Assembly: GCA_036971475.1 (NCBI GenBank)
Contig: JBAIZL010000376.1
Location: 2,817,501-2,881,500, forward strand
Length of the DNA: 64,000 nt
Source: Prosapia bicincta
Taxonomy: Eukaryota; Arthropoda; Insecta; Hemiptera; Cercopidae
Direction of reading: 5' to 3'
In this document: positions 11,023-23,872 of the stretch, one piece after another
Layout: each line of letters begins with the position of its first letter
How positions within the stretch are numbered: the first letter of the stretch is position 1
Made by a program: the position numbers and the translations under genes
The notes under the pieces: model-generated
What the model saw: only the letters and a program-made list of their open reading frames with translations
Told to the model about the DNA's origin: nothing
The model's database searches: none

Positions 11023-11625
11023 CATAATTTTTACTTACTAAAAAGTAAAGAATAACTTTCCAATAACGAAAGCATAATTTATTATAAGCTTATTACAAAC
11101 AAAAGTTTGGAAATCGGCGCTGAATTACATACTCATGTTTAACATACTGAACGTGATAAATAAAGTGATTTCACAGGATGTTGGCACTCCTTGGCATATA
11201 GATTAACAAATTATGATATAGACACAGGCTATTCAATCATTTCTTTCATACACATATTTTATGGATATAAGACATTTATTAAATTTATTATACAAAAGTT
11301 TTAACGAGATATTATCTCTTATATTTATATAAGCATCTACAGTAATCACATTGCACGTAAATCATTCAAAGATACTCTCATAATATCGAACAAATGAAAT
11401 TTTTGTTTCGTGAGAAGACTCTATGGTTCGCTATAATTATTCATGGGAAATCAAGCAGTCAAAAAGCTGATTGTTTAGGAAATGTTTGGAATAGATTTGA
11501 TGGATTAGCAAACAGGCATGATTGCGGCGCCGACTTCAAAAGTTTGTGGGTAATAAGCTTATAATAAATTATGCTTTCGTTTTTGGAAAATTATTTATTA
11601 CTTTTTAGTAAGTAAAAATTATATA
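11023..11625. mobile_element. Non-autonomous element with ~100-bp terminal inverted repeats
   Basis: Left arm 11,023-11,122 and right arm 11,524-11,625 are inverted copies. Outer ends read ATAATTTTTACTTAC and its complement. The 400-bp interior is AT-rich with no open frame. Long terminal inverted repeats on a short element suggest a MITE-like DNA transposon. The superfamily is not clear because I cannot fix a target-site duplication. Confidence 0.65.
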
Positions 11626-13202
11626 TTCGGGTTCTTTTTATGTAGTAGGTACTGTTTTTTTGTTAATTTTATTTCTTCATTTTTAGTGGTATGAGTTTTA
11701 ATTTCTATATACATTATAATCGATTTCGCTTCATGCGTGGATTATGTTGCTAAAATTGATAATATTTATTCATACAAATTTCCGATGCGTATATCGCTCT
11801 AATCATATTGCTTGATCATTGTTCAAATAATCAACAATTTACAATTGTTATATGGCTTTAAAATTAGGTTTCAAAATTATTTAGTTATAGCTTTGAAACA
11901 TAATGTTTTATGATAATATGTTTATAGTGTTACATGGGAATAAACTGAGTTTTTAGGTTATTTAAATAAAGACAATGAAGATGGATTTTTAATTTAAATC
12001 AAATAACTATTTTAATTAGATACGTATCTGATTATAAAAACAGACTTAGACGGATACTATACGGCAAGATGGTCCGTCTGTTATGTTTCTATCTGACAAT
12101 CGTCGTTAGCATCATTAACTCATTAGTGCGTGAGAAACTGGCTAAGTAGGTCACATACCGCGAGTGCAGTGGCTGCTTACCCCTCCTCTCAGCTATTCCC
12201 ACAATAAACATACGAGCGAGTATTTATTTATTTAAAGGAAATAAGAAACCTTTGCGTGTAATGTAACTCTATGCGGCCGTCAGCACTAGCCTATGCCAGG
12301 CCTGACCTGACTCAACGCGATTGGTAGACTTTAACCACGATATTTCTGTGCAAAGCGATTTGTCATCATGTTCAACTATTTCTATCGCAATGCGAGGTTT
12401 CCCTTTTCCTTGGTCGTACTTCCTTCGTCTCTCTCGGTGTTAATTTTATTTTCCGTTTCCGGCGATCTTACAATTCCAAACGTGTAACTTCTTATGCTAT
12501 TCCTCATTTCGCCTTTGCACATCTGTTGTTTTTAATAAATCTATTATTTCCCGACGCGCCTATTTAGAAATGGTGGCATTTGTTGTCCACCACACTTGCT
12601 CATCCTGAGAGTCTTGGCACATAACACATCCGCAACAAGAATACAAATATAACCCCTACTTTAACACATTCAACTTTCTAGCTATCTGACTCAAGCGTGC
12701 TATTATTAGGAAAAGTAGACACTTCTCTCTGAGAGAACTAATCTTCTACAGTTTAGCAACCCTAAACACACAAGCTATGATTGTCTCCAACACTAGTGTA
12801 GTGGAACGGCGTCCCCACTCTGGTTTATCCAAGAATCCTATATATTAATAGGCAACCCTTGTTTTTCCCGAGTCATAACTCAACACAGGCTGAATGGGTT
12901 TTAACTACTTTAAATACCTGTCAAATGAATTATACTTACGTAAAAATTCATGAAAAGTGTGTTACAATATACTACAACAATTTTAATGCCTTCTGGAACA
13001 AATCTTTCATTTAAATACACGGGGAAGTTATTGCATGTTTATTTTTCAAATCACCAGGCCCTGATGGATCTGTTGTACCGACATCTTTACGTAACTTAAA
13101 ACCAAAATTATTATTATCATTATTATTATTATTACTAGTACCTAAGTGAATATAACCATTGCACTGAAAAATAACTTGGACGAACTGTGGTGTGATTTTC
13201 AA
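11626..13202. other. Unassigned DNA
   Basis: AT-rich to 12,060, then less AT-rich to about 12,850. No domain, intron pattern or shared repeat was recognised. DNA just before 13,202 contains an AACTGTGGTGTG run, similar to a run just before the foldback at 53.9 kb, so the foldback family may extend slightly upstream. Confidence 0.3.
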
Positions 13203-13398
13203 TTATAAATAAATAAAACCTCTTAAACAACACAGACGTTTTATCTATGTCCTGATGTACATTTCGAATGTAAAGCAATCATCTTCAGAGGACAAGACTT
13301 ACTACAAGAGGACAATAATTACTACAAGACTTAATAAATTTACATCAGGACATAAATAAAACGTTTTATGGTTTAATAGGTGTTATTTATTTATAGTT
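13203..13398. mobile_element. Foldback element, ATGTACAT family
   Basis: Inverted arms lie at 13,203-13,294 and 13,322-13,398; the outer ends are ATAAATAAATAAAACCT and its complement. The left arm carries a well-formed hammerhead-like motif on the minus strand. The right arm keeps only the 3' half. It is related to the foldbacks at 33.5 and 53.9 kb. Confidence 0.75.
13248..13294 (-). ncRNA. Hammerhead-like motif, six-pair helix I
   Basis: On the minus strand helix I is TGTCCT pairing with AGGACA (six pairs). Box CTGAAGA is at 13,282-13,288, plus one extra base. Stem II is weak, with mismatches in the middle. GAA is at 13,263-13,265, helix III ATGTACAT at 13,255-13,262, and C is in the cleavage position. 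The core is intact; the poor stem II suggests decay. Confidence 0.55.
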
Positions 13399-15493
13399 TC
13401 ACTGTTTGGTCACATAATGTCTTTAAGGCTACAAATCGGTGAACACTTCGGACACCACCTTGTAAACGCTCGTTCTGGATCCCCCGAAGTTAGTCATTTC
13501 TTAGAACAAGGTGAGCGTTTCCAAATTGGAAAATTTACGTTACGCCACTGGTCTCCAGAGATTAAAATTCCGTCGTTAGTTATGATTGCACTTCTCAGAC
13601 TTCTCTCACCCTTCCTTATCATTTTGCCTTCGTCTTGAATGTGAAGGGCAGACAAGCTCCTATGGCTGCGACGGGCTGCAGAAGTACTTCAGGTGTGCGA
13701 CCCTGCAGGTGTGCCATAACCTTTTCATAAATCCCAAGCCAGGACGTTTGCTATCTTCAACTTAATCCTGTTCTGTCACAATCTTTTCGTACAGTGCGTA
13801 GAGGCGAGACAATAGTAGTCACACTGAAAGACAACCTTACAAAAGAAAGACCTATTGGCTTTAATATTTAACAAGATATTGATCTCAAGAAATTATGACG
13901 TATTAATTGAACTTTGTCTGTTTTGAGTTCCTATAAATTTTGTAATTTCCTAGATGCCCTACCAGTACTAGGAGTTTTTTCATCCTTTATCTAGCTTTAA
14001 TACGTCCTTGGTTCTTTTGCTGCGTCATTACGTCTTTCAGCAATATTTTTTCCAATTCCTCGTATTCTATAAATGTCTTCCTTTCCCCTATGCATCGACT
14101 TTCTACTTCAGGTATAATAATTGCTCCCTAATCTTGCACCATAGTGTCATTGTGGTTTTTTCTTAGTTCCACCTAACTCCGCCTACATTTCCTTATAATT
14201 CTTTTTTACAAGGACGTAACGGGTAGCCACCGCTTTATGCCTATATATCCCTCCCTTAACCATACCTATAATCACAATCCTTTTCTGTTCCTTACAGAAC
14301 CGGTTGTCTTTAAACCGAGAGGTAGTTCGGATAATCGAAAACTCGGACTCTGTCAAATGAGAAACAAACTTATGGCAAATGGTGAAATAAGTGAAATCGT
14401 GATCAAAGATGAGAAAACCCGTATCTAATATATTACCATTTGAAAACACTACGTAAGAATATAAATAGAACACATTTTTCGTAATCTTTCCCTCACTTTA
14501 CATATACGGAAGTGATACTGGAGCTTGTCGACAGCCAAAACGTTTATACGTTATGTAGGCCTATATTGTTTTACTACCTCGGTTAATTCGGAATTCGGTT
14601 AGTCAGGGTTCGGATAATCAAGGCTCTACTGTTTCTTGTAAGTTTAATATTTGATCTCAGTATTATTTAAATTTTCACGATTATGATACTACTACAAGCT
14701 GTATTTTACTGCAGTATTCAAATACCATTTTATTCGACTGATTTGAACGTCATATAAAAACATATTTTGAATGAATATTGTCATATTTTTAACAGTCTTT
14801 GGTTCCCGCTTTTGGTGTTCCCAGTTTTGGTGTTCCGTAACATTACATTTAGAGTTGACAAGACTGAATATTCTACAAAAGAGGAAGGGTAATTTTCATT
14901 TCGCAGTAGTGGCCTTCCAGTCGTTCACTCCGTTAATAAGGCGCGTGTGAGAAAGAAGCCCATAGACTAAATTAGATAAATAATCTGGAAGGGATCGGAA
15001 CAGAAGCTTTGGATCATCTCAAGTGGTCTGAACCCTTGTCAAGACTGAGAGAAAGCACATCGCCAGGCCCTAATACAACGCCAATAGCCTACAATACCGA
15101 TGTAACGAGGTCTATCTCGGAAATGAACAAGGTTATTTATTTGTTTAAAGTAAAAGGAAATGCAGTAAATGAGTTTTCGCGAACGATTTTCAAATCAAGC
15201 TCAATGCTTACATACTACAAATTAAAGACGTCCGATTTTATAAATTAACTAACCAGATTTTTTATTCACATGAATAATAGAAAAGAAGATTTTTAAATAT
15301 CCTTATTAGATGGGCTTAAGGGAGGTTTTTTGGCTTTAAGTCAGTGAACTTAAATATACCAATAAAAAACCACACTTAAATACATAAATATACAAATTAT
15401 TTGTTTTTGTGTTGTATACCTTGAGGGTTTAAAAAAAAAATTATCTAATTGATATCTCGTAAGAAAAAAACCACTACTTACTGATATTTTTCA
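13399..15493. other. Unassigned DNA
   Basis: No gene recognised. Short open frames at 13,417-13,638 and 14,183-14,473 show no domain, and the latter is matched by a frame on the other strand. Confidence 0.3.
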
Positions 15494-15589
15494 GCAGACG
15501 CATTCAGCACTAGATCAGTGCATTATTTAATGCTGTGAGTTATGGACAAGTCTTTTGCCCTGTTGTGTTGTATTAATGTGAGTCTGTAA

Positions 15590-16420
15590 TGTTTTGGTAT
15601 TCTGTGGTGTGTTATTGTGAGTCTGTGGTGTATTGGTATTCTGTGGTGTGTTATTGTGAGTCTGTGGTGTATTGGTATTCTGTGGTGTGTTATTGTGAGT
15701 CTGTGGTGTATTGGTATTCTGTGGTGTGTTATTGTGAGTCTGTGGTGTATTGGTATTCTGTGGTGTGTTATTGTGAGTCTGTAGTGTATTGGTATTCTGT
15801 GGTGTGTTATTGTGAGTCTGTGGTGTATTGGTATTCTGTGGTGTGTTATTGTGAGTCTGTGGTGTATTGGTATTCTGTGGTGTATTGGTATTCTGTGGTG
15901 TGTTATTGTGAGTCTGTGGTGTATTGGTATTCTGTGGTGTGTTATTGTGAGTCTGTGGTGTATTGGTATTCTGTGGTGTGTTATTGTGAGTCTGTGGTGT
16001 ATTGGTATTCTGTGGTGTGTTATTGTGAGTCTGTAGTGTATTGGTATTCTGTGGTGTGTTATTGTGAGTCTGTGGTGTATTGGTATTCTGTGGTGTGTTA
16101 TTGTGAGTCTGTGGTGTATTGGTATTCTATGGTGTGTTATTGTGAGTCTGTGGTGTATTGGTATTCTGTGGTGTGTTATTGTGAGTCTGTGGTGTATTGG
16201 TATTCTGTGGTGTGTTATTGTGAGTCTGTGGTGTATTGGTATTCTGTGGTGTGTTATTGTGAGTCTGTAGTGTATTGGTATTCTGTGGTGTGTTATTGTG
16301 AGTCTGTGGTGTATTGGTATTCTGTGTTGTGGGGTATTGTGAGTCTGTGGTGTATTGGTATTCTGTGGTGTGTTATTGTGAGTCTGTAGTGTATTGGTAT
16401 TCTGTGGTGTGTTATTGTTC
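15590..16420 (+). repeat. 39-bp minisatellite inside one arm
   Basis: About 21 units based on TCTGTGGTGTGTTATTGTGA plus GTCTGTGGTGTATTGGTAT. One unit is interrupted near 15,870. Because 39 is divisible by three, all units stay in frame and give an artefactual 266-codon repeat peptide. The opposite arm holds only a remnant of one unit (about 17,618-17,650), so the expansion came after the inverted duplication. Confidence 0.95.
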
Positions 16421-16439
16421 GTAGAGTAGTTGCTAATTA

Positions 16440-16840
16440 TGTGTTCGAATATAGTATTTGACTGGCAGTGTGTTTTATCGTTTGGTTTAGAATGTGTTGC
16501 GTTTGGTTTTTGTGGTGTTTGTATAACTAGAAGTCTTATGTTCTGTTTAGTTTATTGCGTTTAGTATAGTATTTGATTGTGAGTGAGTTTTGTCTTTTAG
16601 AATGTGTTGTGGCGTTTGTATATTTCGAAGGTGTCTGTTGTGTTTATTGCTAATTTTGATGAAATGTAGGACTTTTAGGTTTGTGTAAATGTTGGTGTAA
16701 GCGTGTAGCGTGTCCTATGTGAATAGCGAAATTTGATTTGGGTTCTGGGTGTTATGTCTTCTATGTTCCTTGTATCGTGGGGTAACGTTTCTCTCTGTTT
16801 GACCTAGGGCAGTCGTTAGATGTGATCTTGTATACTATTT
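16440..16840 (-). pseudogene. GIY-YIG endonuclease relic, left arm
   Basis: The reverse complement of this stretch is the inverted copy of the right-arm relic. It still reads TNLKVLHFIKIS and LRNIQTPQHIL in one frame, corresponding to the middle and end of the domain. The GIY start is too decayed to read. A partial internal duplication near 16,460-16,640 repeats a TTAGAATGTGTTG landmark. Confidence 0.55.
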
Positions 16841-17129
16841 TGTGTTGTATAGGTGTTTTAAAGGCGACTTTATAATTGATATTACGGAATGAAGGAGCTA
16901 TTTTTTTTTAGATATGTGTTCGTGATATGTTAGTGATAGGCTATGTACTTTTGTTTTTTTGTATTATTGGTATTTGTTATTGTGCGTGTCTTGTGTATTG
17001 TGATGTCTATTCAAAATAGATAGCCCATAGAAACGGATAAAAATAACCCCTGATAGACAACATAATACGCAAAAATAACACATATATATATCACAACAAA
17101 CAAACATTATTACTCAAAGCACATAACAT

Positions 17130-17590
17130 TAACATAACACAAAAAGTAACTTCTTCATTCCGAAAACCCTAATACAAAGTTGTTTTTAAAACATCTATTG
17201 TAAGCAAAAAAAAAATCTACAAACACAAAAACACTCCAGAACAAACACGACAAGACACGAGTATACAAGATCACATGGAACGACTGCCCTAGCTTCTGCA
17301 TAGGTGCCAAACTGGAAGAAACTTTACCACACGATACAAGGAACACATAAAAGACATAAACACACACAACCCAAATTAAAATTTCCTATTAGCATACAGA
17401 ACACGCTACACACATACACCAACATTGATACAAATTTAAAAGTTCTACATTTCATTAAAAATAGCAAGAAACACAACAAACACCTTCGAAATATACAAAC
17501 GCCATAACACATTCTAACAGACAAACCTCACTCACAATCAAATACTATATTTGAAAACATAATTAGCAACTACTCAATGAACAAAGACAC
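17130..17590 (+). pseudogene. GIY-YIG endonuclease relic of a Penelope-like element, right arm
   Basis: Frame 1 from about 17,240 reads DKTRVYKITWNDCPSFCIGA, matching the GIY-x10-YIG start of the domain; the YIG tyrosine is cysteine here. A stop follows at 17,348. A shifted frame continues THTYTNIDTNLKVLHFIKNS-like sequence (to 17,507), then a third frame gives FEIYKRHNTF with the conserved glutamate of the family. In Penelope-like elements this domain nicks DNA for target-primed reverse transcription. Two frameshifts and several stops make it dead. Confidence 0.7.
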
Positions 17591-17711
17591 ATCACGGAAC
17601 AGCTAAATACTGCAGACTCACAATAACACAACACACCTGAGCTACAGACTTGTCCGTGACTCACAGCATAGAACAATGCACTGATCTAGTGCGAAACGCA
17701 TCTGCTGAACA

Positions 17712-18293
17712 ACATTAGTAACAGTTTTTTGTTGCAAAATATTATATCAATAAGAACATACAAACGACTGTTCTAAACAGGTCTTATTAATTTCAAGCAG
17801 AAATTTAGTCGAAGGAAGTGTGGCAAAACCCCGCCTGCAGAAGAACGTGCGGTTCCAAGATAGACCGTGGGGGACGGAGAAGCATCCTACAGAAGAACTG
17901 CATAAGTCCCGCGCTCCAAGCTGTAGTGAAGATATGAGCAAATAAATACTTCAAGCTCCTACGTCACGTCTTCTCTATATACAGCTAAACTTCCTATGCT
18001 TCTGGTGGGCACTTTGTAAGCCAACTTCGCGATAGCACATCGCTAATCCTTTAAATCGAAATCAAGAGAAAGAAATCTGTTTATTACCGTTATAATTAAG
18101 TCTAAATGTTTTAGTCTGTCCCAAACACAATACCAGAAGAAACGTTATTTGCGGTTCAATATTTTCGCTGTATATTTTTTAAACACATATTTAAATCAAG
18201 TTAATTAGAGATTAGCTAATGAGAACTATTCGCAACCGTAAAAATTAAAACAGTTCATTCAAAATCTCAACACACATTAGTCAAACACAAACA
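17712..18293. other. Unassigned DNA
   Basis: Mixed composition. A frame on the minus strand (17,747-17,941) shows no domain. Confidence 0.3.
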
Positions 18294-18404
18294 CACTAGT
18301 TTATTAAAACAAACAGACTAGTTTCGACGACGATGTCGCCAAGTAATGATGAAGACGACATCGTTGTCGAAACTAGTCTGTTTGTTTTAATACAGTAAAC
18401 TAAT
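18294..18404. mobile_element. Foldback element, ACTAGT family
   Basis: Inverted arms 18,294-18,340 and 18,352-18,403. Each arm has stem II followed by GAA and the self-complementary ACTAGT, then C. In the right arm stem II is GACA with TGTC around TCGT, but the box reads ATGAAGA and helix I does not pair, so the hammerhead-like motif is incomplete. Confidence 0.65.
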
Positions 18405-19535
18405 GTATAGTGAGCTTTAGCGTAAATTGTTTTAATTTTTACCGTTGATATATTTATATATCTGGCACATTTACAATAAACACTTTGTGTGCTCAAGATA
18501 TTTCTTAATTGTTTTAAGTGAGTTGACCTTTTGAATTGAAATTTGCCGTCTTTAAAAGTGGTACAGTATTATAGTTGATTTATTACAATACATTATTACA
18601 AAAACTGACAATTTTTTACATTATTAAACAATGTCTCTTTATCATTGTTGACTATAGGACGTATTGTTGGGATCAAACTGGTCAATTGTTGCTTCCATAA
18701 GGCGCAGTACAGAGTAGGCCTATAAAGATGACATCATCAACCAACCGTGCCAAGGTAAACGTTTCCTTTCTTTACGATTGGATTCCTTGTTGTTTGCAAC
18801 CGAGTTAATCATTCAGCTGATTAATCATGAGTGCAGCTGAATCGCGTTCGAAGTACGATAGCGTTCATGACAGGTTAAACAGGAAATTCGTAAATTATAC
18901 ACTTTGACAAACTTCGCGTCGGCGATGAGTAACAGCGGTGTATGCAGTTTGCTGAAATGTACGCTTCCTTTCGCATTTACTTCAACTGGCTGTCTCCGGC
19001 GGGGAAATAAATTCATCCTAACAGATACACGCTGTTTGTAAAAAAACAACACTTATCTATTCCTTTGTTAAATAAGATAAAAGCATTTGTTCTAACATTT
19101 GAAACTCTTAAATTGTAATACATAAAAATTATGTGAATTAAATTAATGTATTTACACGATCATGAAATTGAATAAACATATTCTAGCCCATAATGCATGA
19201 CATTGGCGGGAGATATGGCAACATAAGATTATTTAAAGAAGGATGGCATCACAAGGGAAACTAAACTTGGCAACGCACGGGAATAACACCTGTCACGGAA
19301 ACACGAGACCTAATAATTAGCAGGGTCGCCACAATGTAAGAGACCTACTCTTCTCGTTAGATTCCGGGAATAGAAGTAGAAGAAATAAAGAGGATTAAAG
19401 TAGAGACATGGTGGTACTGGGAGACGAATTAAAAAGCTTGTGCATGGTCGTACTTTACTGGGGACTTGTAACGGTATTTATTGTAATATATAATATATGA
19501 CTCTTCTAAGATGATTAAAAGCTGCATTATTAGAA
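18405..19535. other. Unassigned DNA
   Basis: No gene recognised. One TAGGCCTA palindrome near 18,715. A minus-strand frame at 18,825-19,052 has no domain I know. Confidence 0.3.
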
Positions 19536-19539
19536 AGAG

Positions 19540-20270
19540 GGTTTTCTTACAGCTTTCCTTATAAAAACTCTATGAAACTTTCCTTTAAAAAGCTCTATTA
19601 AGCTTTCCATGTGAAAATTCTACGAAGCTTTCCTTATAAAAACTCTATGAAGCTTTCCATATGAAAACTCTACGAAGCTTTCCTTATGAAAACTCTTTGA
19701 AGCTTTCCTTATGAATACTCTGCGGAGCTTTTCTTGTGAAAACTCTATGAAGCTTTCCATATGAATACTCTGCGAAGCTTTCCTTGTTAAAACTCTATGA
19801 AGCTTTCCATATGAATACTCTGCGAAGCTTTCCTTGTTAAAACTCTATGAAGCTTTCCATATGAAAACTCTATGAAGCTTCTCTTATGAAAACTCTGAAG
19901 TTTCCCTTATGTAAATTCTATGAAGCTTTCTTTATGAAAACTCTTTGAAGCTTTCCTTATGAATACTCTGCGAAGCTTTCCTTGTGAAAACTCTATGAAG
20001 CTTTCCGTATGAATACTCTGCGAAGCTTTCCTTGTTAAAACTCTATGAAGCTTTCCGTATGAAAACTCTATGAAGCTTCTCTTATGAAAACTCTATGAAG
20101 TTTCCCTTATGCAAATTCTATGAAGCTTTCCTTATGAAAACTCTATGAAGGGTTCCTTATGAAAAGTCTATGAAGCTTCCCTTATGAAAACTCTATGAAG
20201 CTTTGGATTATAAAAACTCTATGAAGCTTTCCTTATGAAAATTCTATGAAACTTTCTATATAAAGCTTGT
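19540..20270 (+). repeat. 25-bp minisatellite with a HindIII site in most units
   Basis: About 29 imperfect units of the form ATGAAGCTTTCCTTATG plus AAAACTCT. Variant units (GAATACTCTGCG, TTGTTAAAA) recur in the same order about 200 bp apart, for example the AGCTTCTCTTATG variants near 19,876 and 20,074. That indicates an eight-unit higher-order duplication. Confidence 0.92.
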
Positions 20271-22369
20271 ACGAATGAAGCGTCATGGCAAGGTGGAACA
20301 AGACTAAACCCTTAACAGAGAAGAATCGGTCGAAATACGATATAAAATTTTTTTATAATAATTTCTATTTCAAGGTTAAACACGTATCCATTAGTTAAAT
20401 GTAAGCTTTTACAGTAATAATTTATTATATATTTATTTTTGTGATCTTAATGCGAGCAGCCATTACGACTACTATAGCCCACGAAGGATGGGAAAGGTTT
20501 GTGAATATAGGTAGGGTTGAAGTAGAAATATACAACCCCTTGGTAGCGGATATAGGGGGAGAATCATGTATGTAAAGCCGCTTACTTCAAGTAAACCCAC
20601 TCTCTAATGAGGCCATAAAGACCTGGCAAATTGTAAGAAGCATGCCGAAGTGTAGATGGAACTAGTCAGGACTATGAGAAGCATATTTGAGGTTACGTTT
20701 TGAATTTTTTTATCGAAGGAACTCAAGTCAAGAGCAAAAATATACAACACTCGAAAATTAATTTCAATTAATGTACTTCAAATTTTATTATCGATTTTTG
20801 TTCATTTTTAGATGAAATTTTACAAAGCCATCAAGACAATAAATGAACCAATCATTAAAAAACATACAATAATTAATTAATTAGCTCGTTTTGGTGAATG
20901 TAGTTTAAATCTAGTAGTAGGGCTCTCGCCCACATCTCGATGTCAATTAACCTGAACTTTTGCACGGTATCTATCTTCCATGCAAATTCTTAAATCAATT
21001 ATAAAAATAATAAACTAAAAAAAATAAAATAAAAGTGAATAATTTTGTTTAAATAAGCTTTTATGGAAAATAATCTAAAAGTAATAAAATAATATTTTCG
21101 TCCTCTTCAGGAAAATTAAAATTTTTACGACTAAATACAATAAAAGATAAATGTTATATTTTATATGTAGGCCTACACGATGTAAAATTTTTCGACACTA
21201 AATTTTTAGAAAATTTTTAAAAAAACTATAAAAGTAGGATCCCAAGAATACAGCTTAAAAAAATGTTTTAAATTTATATTTTATTTATTTATTTTATTAG
21301 ACAGAACTATTCAACCACTAGTTTTCTCACACTTAGAAAAGTTCCAGTGTTTCCAAGCACTCAAGGAATCATCAATAAATTATAATATTATTCCTACCTC
21401 CCACAATAAATATAAGAAAAGCAATTCATTGATTATAAATTTTATTGTCTCCTAATATACATTTCTATGACGTCATTTTAATTTTAGGGTATGAGCTACG
21501 AGTAAATGTTAATGGTTATGATTAGAATTACCATCGAATTGACTCGGTTAGTTTTATAGTAAGGAACAAAAACTCGCTGGTAGAAGACATACGAGGGATC
21601 ATGTCATGGCGCATTATGGATCGCTTATCTAAACACCTAATCTTTGTATATTAAGATCACAATAGAGGACAATGCTCTAGTGATTTAACCTTTACACTCA
21701 CTTGAAGAAGGGCAAGGCAGAGTAGATGGTATTAGGTAGGACTAAGGTAAGGGAGTAACTACTGTTGGAGAAGAGCCATGGTGTAGAAATAAGTCACGCT
21801 CGGTTTTCAATTCTTCGCATGCGCTATGATGTATTCCTGACTTACAAACATATCCTAACGGTACGGTAGTTTTTTAGTAGTTATATTTTAGTAAGAAATA
21901 AATTAATTTACAGATAGGTAAAAGTACTAATTTTATTACATGAGGGAGTACAAAATAAATTATATATGATCCCGTTTCTGCATTGTAATTTTCTGTAAAT
22001 CTGACGTTTTGTGTTATAAATGTTTTTAGGAATGACCTTATAGTTTTAACCTGCCTGAGGCCAGGGCTCTTCTCGTGGGCCGGTGACAGTGCACGTGTTA
22101 CTGGGAGTAGTGAAAAGAATACACGAAAATTGCGTATAGTGCGGACCAGCTAACCATGCATTTGGCCTTGAGAGATCGCACGAGATTTCACGTGTACTTC
22201 TTAAATCATGTTACATATTTAGAATGTTCTATAGATCAACAGCTTCTGCATCCGACACGTCTACACATATTTCAAGATTGTTAGTTATTTCCTACCGAAG
22301 ATATTTTATCATCGAATTTATCTAATATCGATCGTGTCGTGCAAGTCAGTGTTTTGACAGTCTTTATCA
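20271..22369. other. Unassigned DNA with one hammerhead-like scrap
   Basis: Mostly AT-rich. At about 21,098-21,118 on the minus strand CTGAAGA is followed four bases later by GAA and the self-complementary AATATT. This looks like the family motif after loss of stem II. A less AT-rich stretch at 22,030-22,230 has no recognised content. Confidence 0.35.
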
Positions 22370-22372
22370 TAA

Positions 22373-22436
22373 AGGTAAAAGTCAAAATAGTTTACTCAAT
22401 TACTTTAAGTAAAATATTTTGACTTTTACCTTTGTG
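22373..22436. repeat. Short palindrome
   Basis: Inverted arms of about 26 bases (AAAGGTAAAAGTCAAAATA and its complement) flank a short loop. No GAA or box motif, so I do not group it with the hammerhead-like foldbacks. Confidence 0.7.
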
Positions 22437-23462
22437 AATAGTTCTCGCTACCTAAGCTCTAATTAACTAAATATTAAAGTCTTTATCATGTTTGTAGGAA
22501 AGTATTTACACTAACCCTCTACCTCCCGCCTCGTCTACTGCGTTCTCTCAAGGCCAAGATCATGGTTACGTAGTCTGTATAGCTGTTCACTTGTAAGCTG
22601 GCCCGCGACCCCGTTCCACAGACATTATAATATGAAGTATAGTATTATATTACAATAATGTAGATTTGACAAGACAGAAAGGCCGCTATAAATAATATTT
22701 TACTTGATTTGTCATATTAACCAGATCATTTACATTAAGTTTTGAACAAATTTACTTATATATCAGTTTTCTGCAACACGCACTACAAAAACCAATGTTT
22801 TTGAATAGAGCTAGCTTTTAGTTTTCTATCGATCGATCGCGCGCCAGCTTACGAGTGAGCAGTTATACTTCCTATCAGCTTAAATAAATTATTTATTAAA
22901 GATACAAATGCCTCAATAAACAACCCGGTATAAACCATAATACACTCCATTAATAGTTACTATTATAATTTTCTTCACATAAAGTGAAATTGAGAAGAAG
23001 TGCGTTTGTTGCACCCCGTCGTTTTTGCAACGCCTGTGCTCTTTAACACCGGTTGCAGGTACGTTTGTTTGGTTAGGTAAAAGAGGGTATGTCGGGGGGG
23101 GGGGGTATCTTTACATAAACTTAGGGGGGCTGGTTAAGTGACTACACGAATAACTTGAAACTACGTGACTTAAAAGCCAACGGTGTAACTTTAAAACTAT
23201 TCTCTTACAAAGTGCCAAATATGCTAGGCCTACTAGTTAGAACGTAATCTATGCTAGAATACAAAATGCCATAAACAGTCTAATTATAATATAAATCATG
23301 CCTTAACATTCAGAGAGTGTAACTTCTTTGAAGGAGCAACCTATTCTTTTCAGAAACAACTGACATTTCTATACTGAATTCAAGCGGGTTTTTAAAAATA
23401 AATGATATTAATTTTAAATAGTTAAAATCCTTCTATTGGCTCACACTCTCCTTATGCATATC
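22437..23462. other. Unassigned DNA
   Basis: Contains a G homopolymer near 23,095-23,106 and a TAGGCCTA palindrome near 23,225. No gene recognised. Confidence 0.3.
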
Positions 23463-23872
23463 AAATTTTCAATCGTCAATAAAATACGTTTTATTCATGC
23501 ACTCAAGTTCAAACATATTTTTTTTAAAGTGTAGTGGATAACACTTAATGTTAATACAGTTTTTCCAGTTTAAAATGAATTAATTTCAGTTTTTTATATG
23601 GGCGAAAAACGTTTCACAAAAGGGGCAAAGTAGGCAATAAAGTTATTTCGTTCCGTTTGGGTTAAAGTGATAACATATGATTTTATAAAACAGCTGATTT
23701 TATGTTACAGGTTATGTGGTAGAACATCTGTTTTAGCGCAAATGTAATGTTATTTTATTTATATTAATTGAAATTGTTTAATAAAACGTAACTAAAATAA
23801 AATTTGTCTTTGTTGATTCAAGTGGGAATTTACTTTAAAAAAATGTTTGTTCATATTACTTGTTTTTAGAAT
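23463..23872 (-). mobile_element. Interspersed repeat family A, copy b
   Basis: Inverted relative to copies a and c. It carries the family landmarks from the TTGAAAATTTG end (23,465) to the ACAAGTAATAT start (about 23,868), including the CAGCTG box region. Confidence 0.7.

Larger units (their letters stand above)
15494..17711. mobile_element. Large inverted pair of Penelope-like element ends
   Basis: The left arm (15,494-about 17,030) is the inverted counterpart of the right arm (about 17,010-17,711). Both contain the same landmarks: GATCAGTGCAT near the outer end, a TAGTTGCTAATTATG run, an endonuclease relic and a GGGCAGTCGTT run. The left arm is more than twice as long because it holds a 39-bp tandem array. 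The outer ends carry GCACTGATCTAGTGC next to a GAA-type sequence, a degenerate form of the hammerhead-like end. I infer an inverted Penelope-like dimer. Confidence 0.7.

Noticed and set aside
15589..16389. Long open frame of 266 codons with a 13-residue repeat
   Set aside because: It is produced by a 39-bp tandem array whose period is divisible by three. Other frames are also largely open, and the opposite arm of the element has no such frame.
17678..17702. Intact hammerhead at the end of the GIY-YIG pair
   Set aside because: CTGATCTAGTGCGAAAC lacks the second half of the box and any stem II; only helix I (three pairs) and GAA remain.
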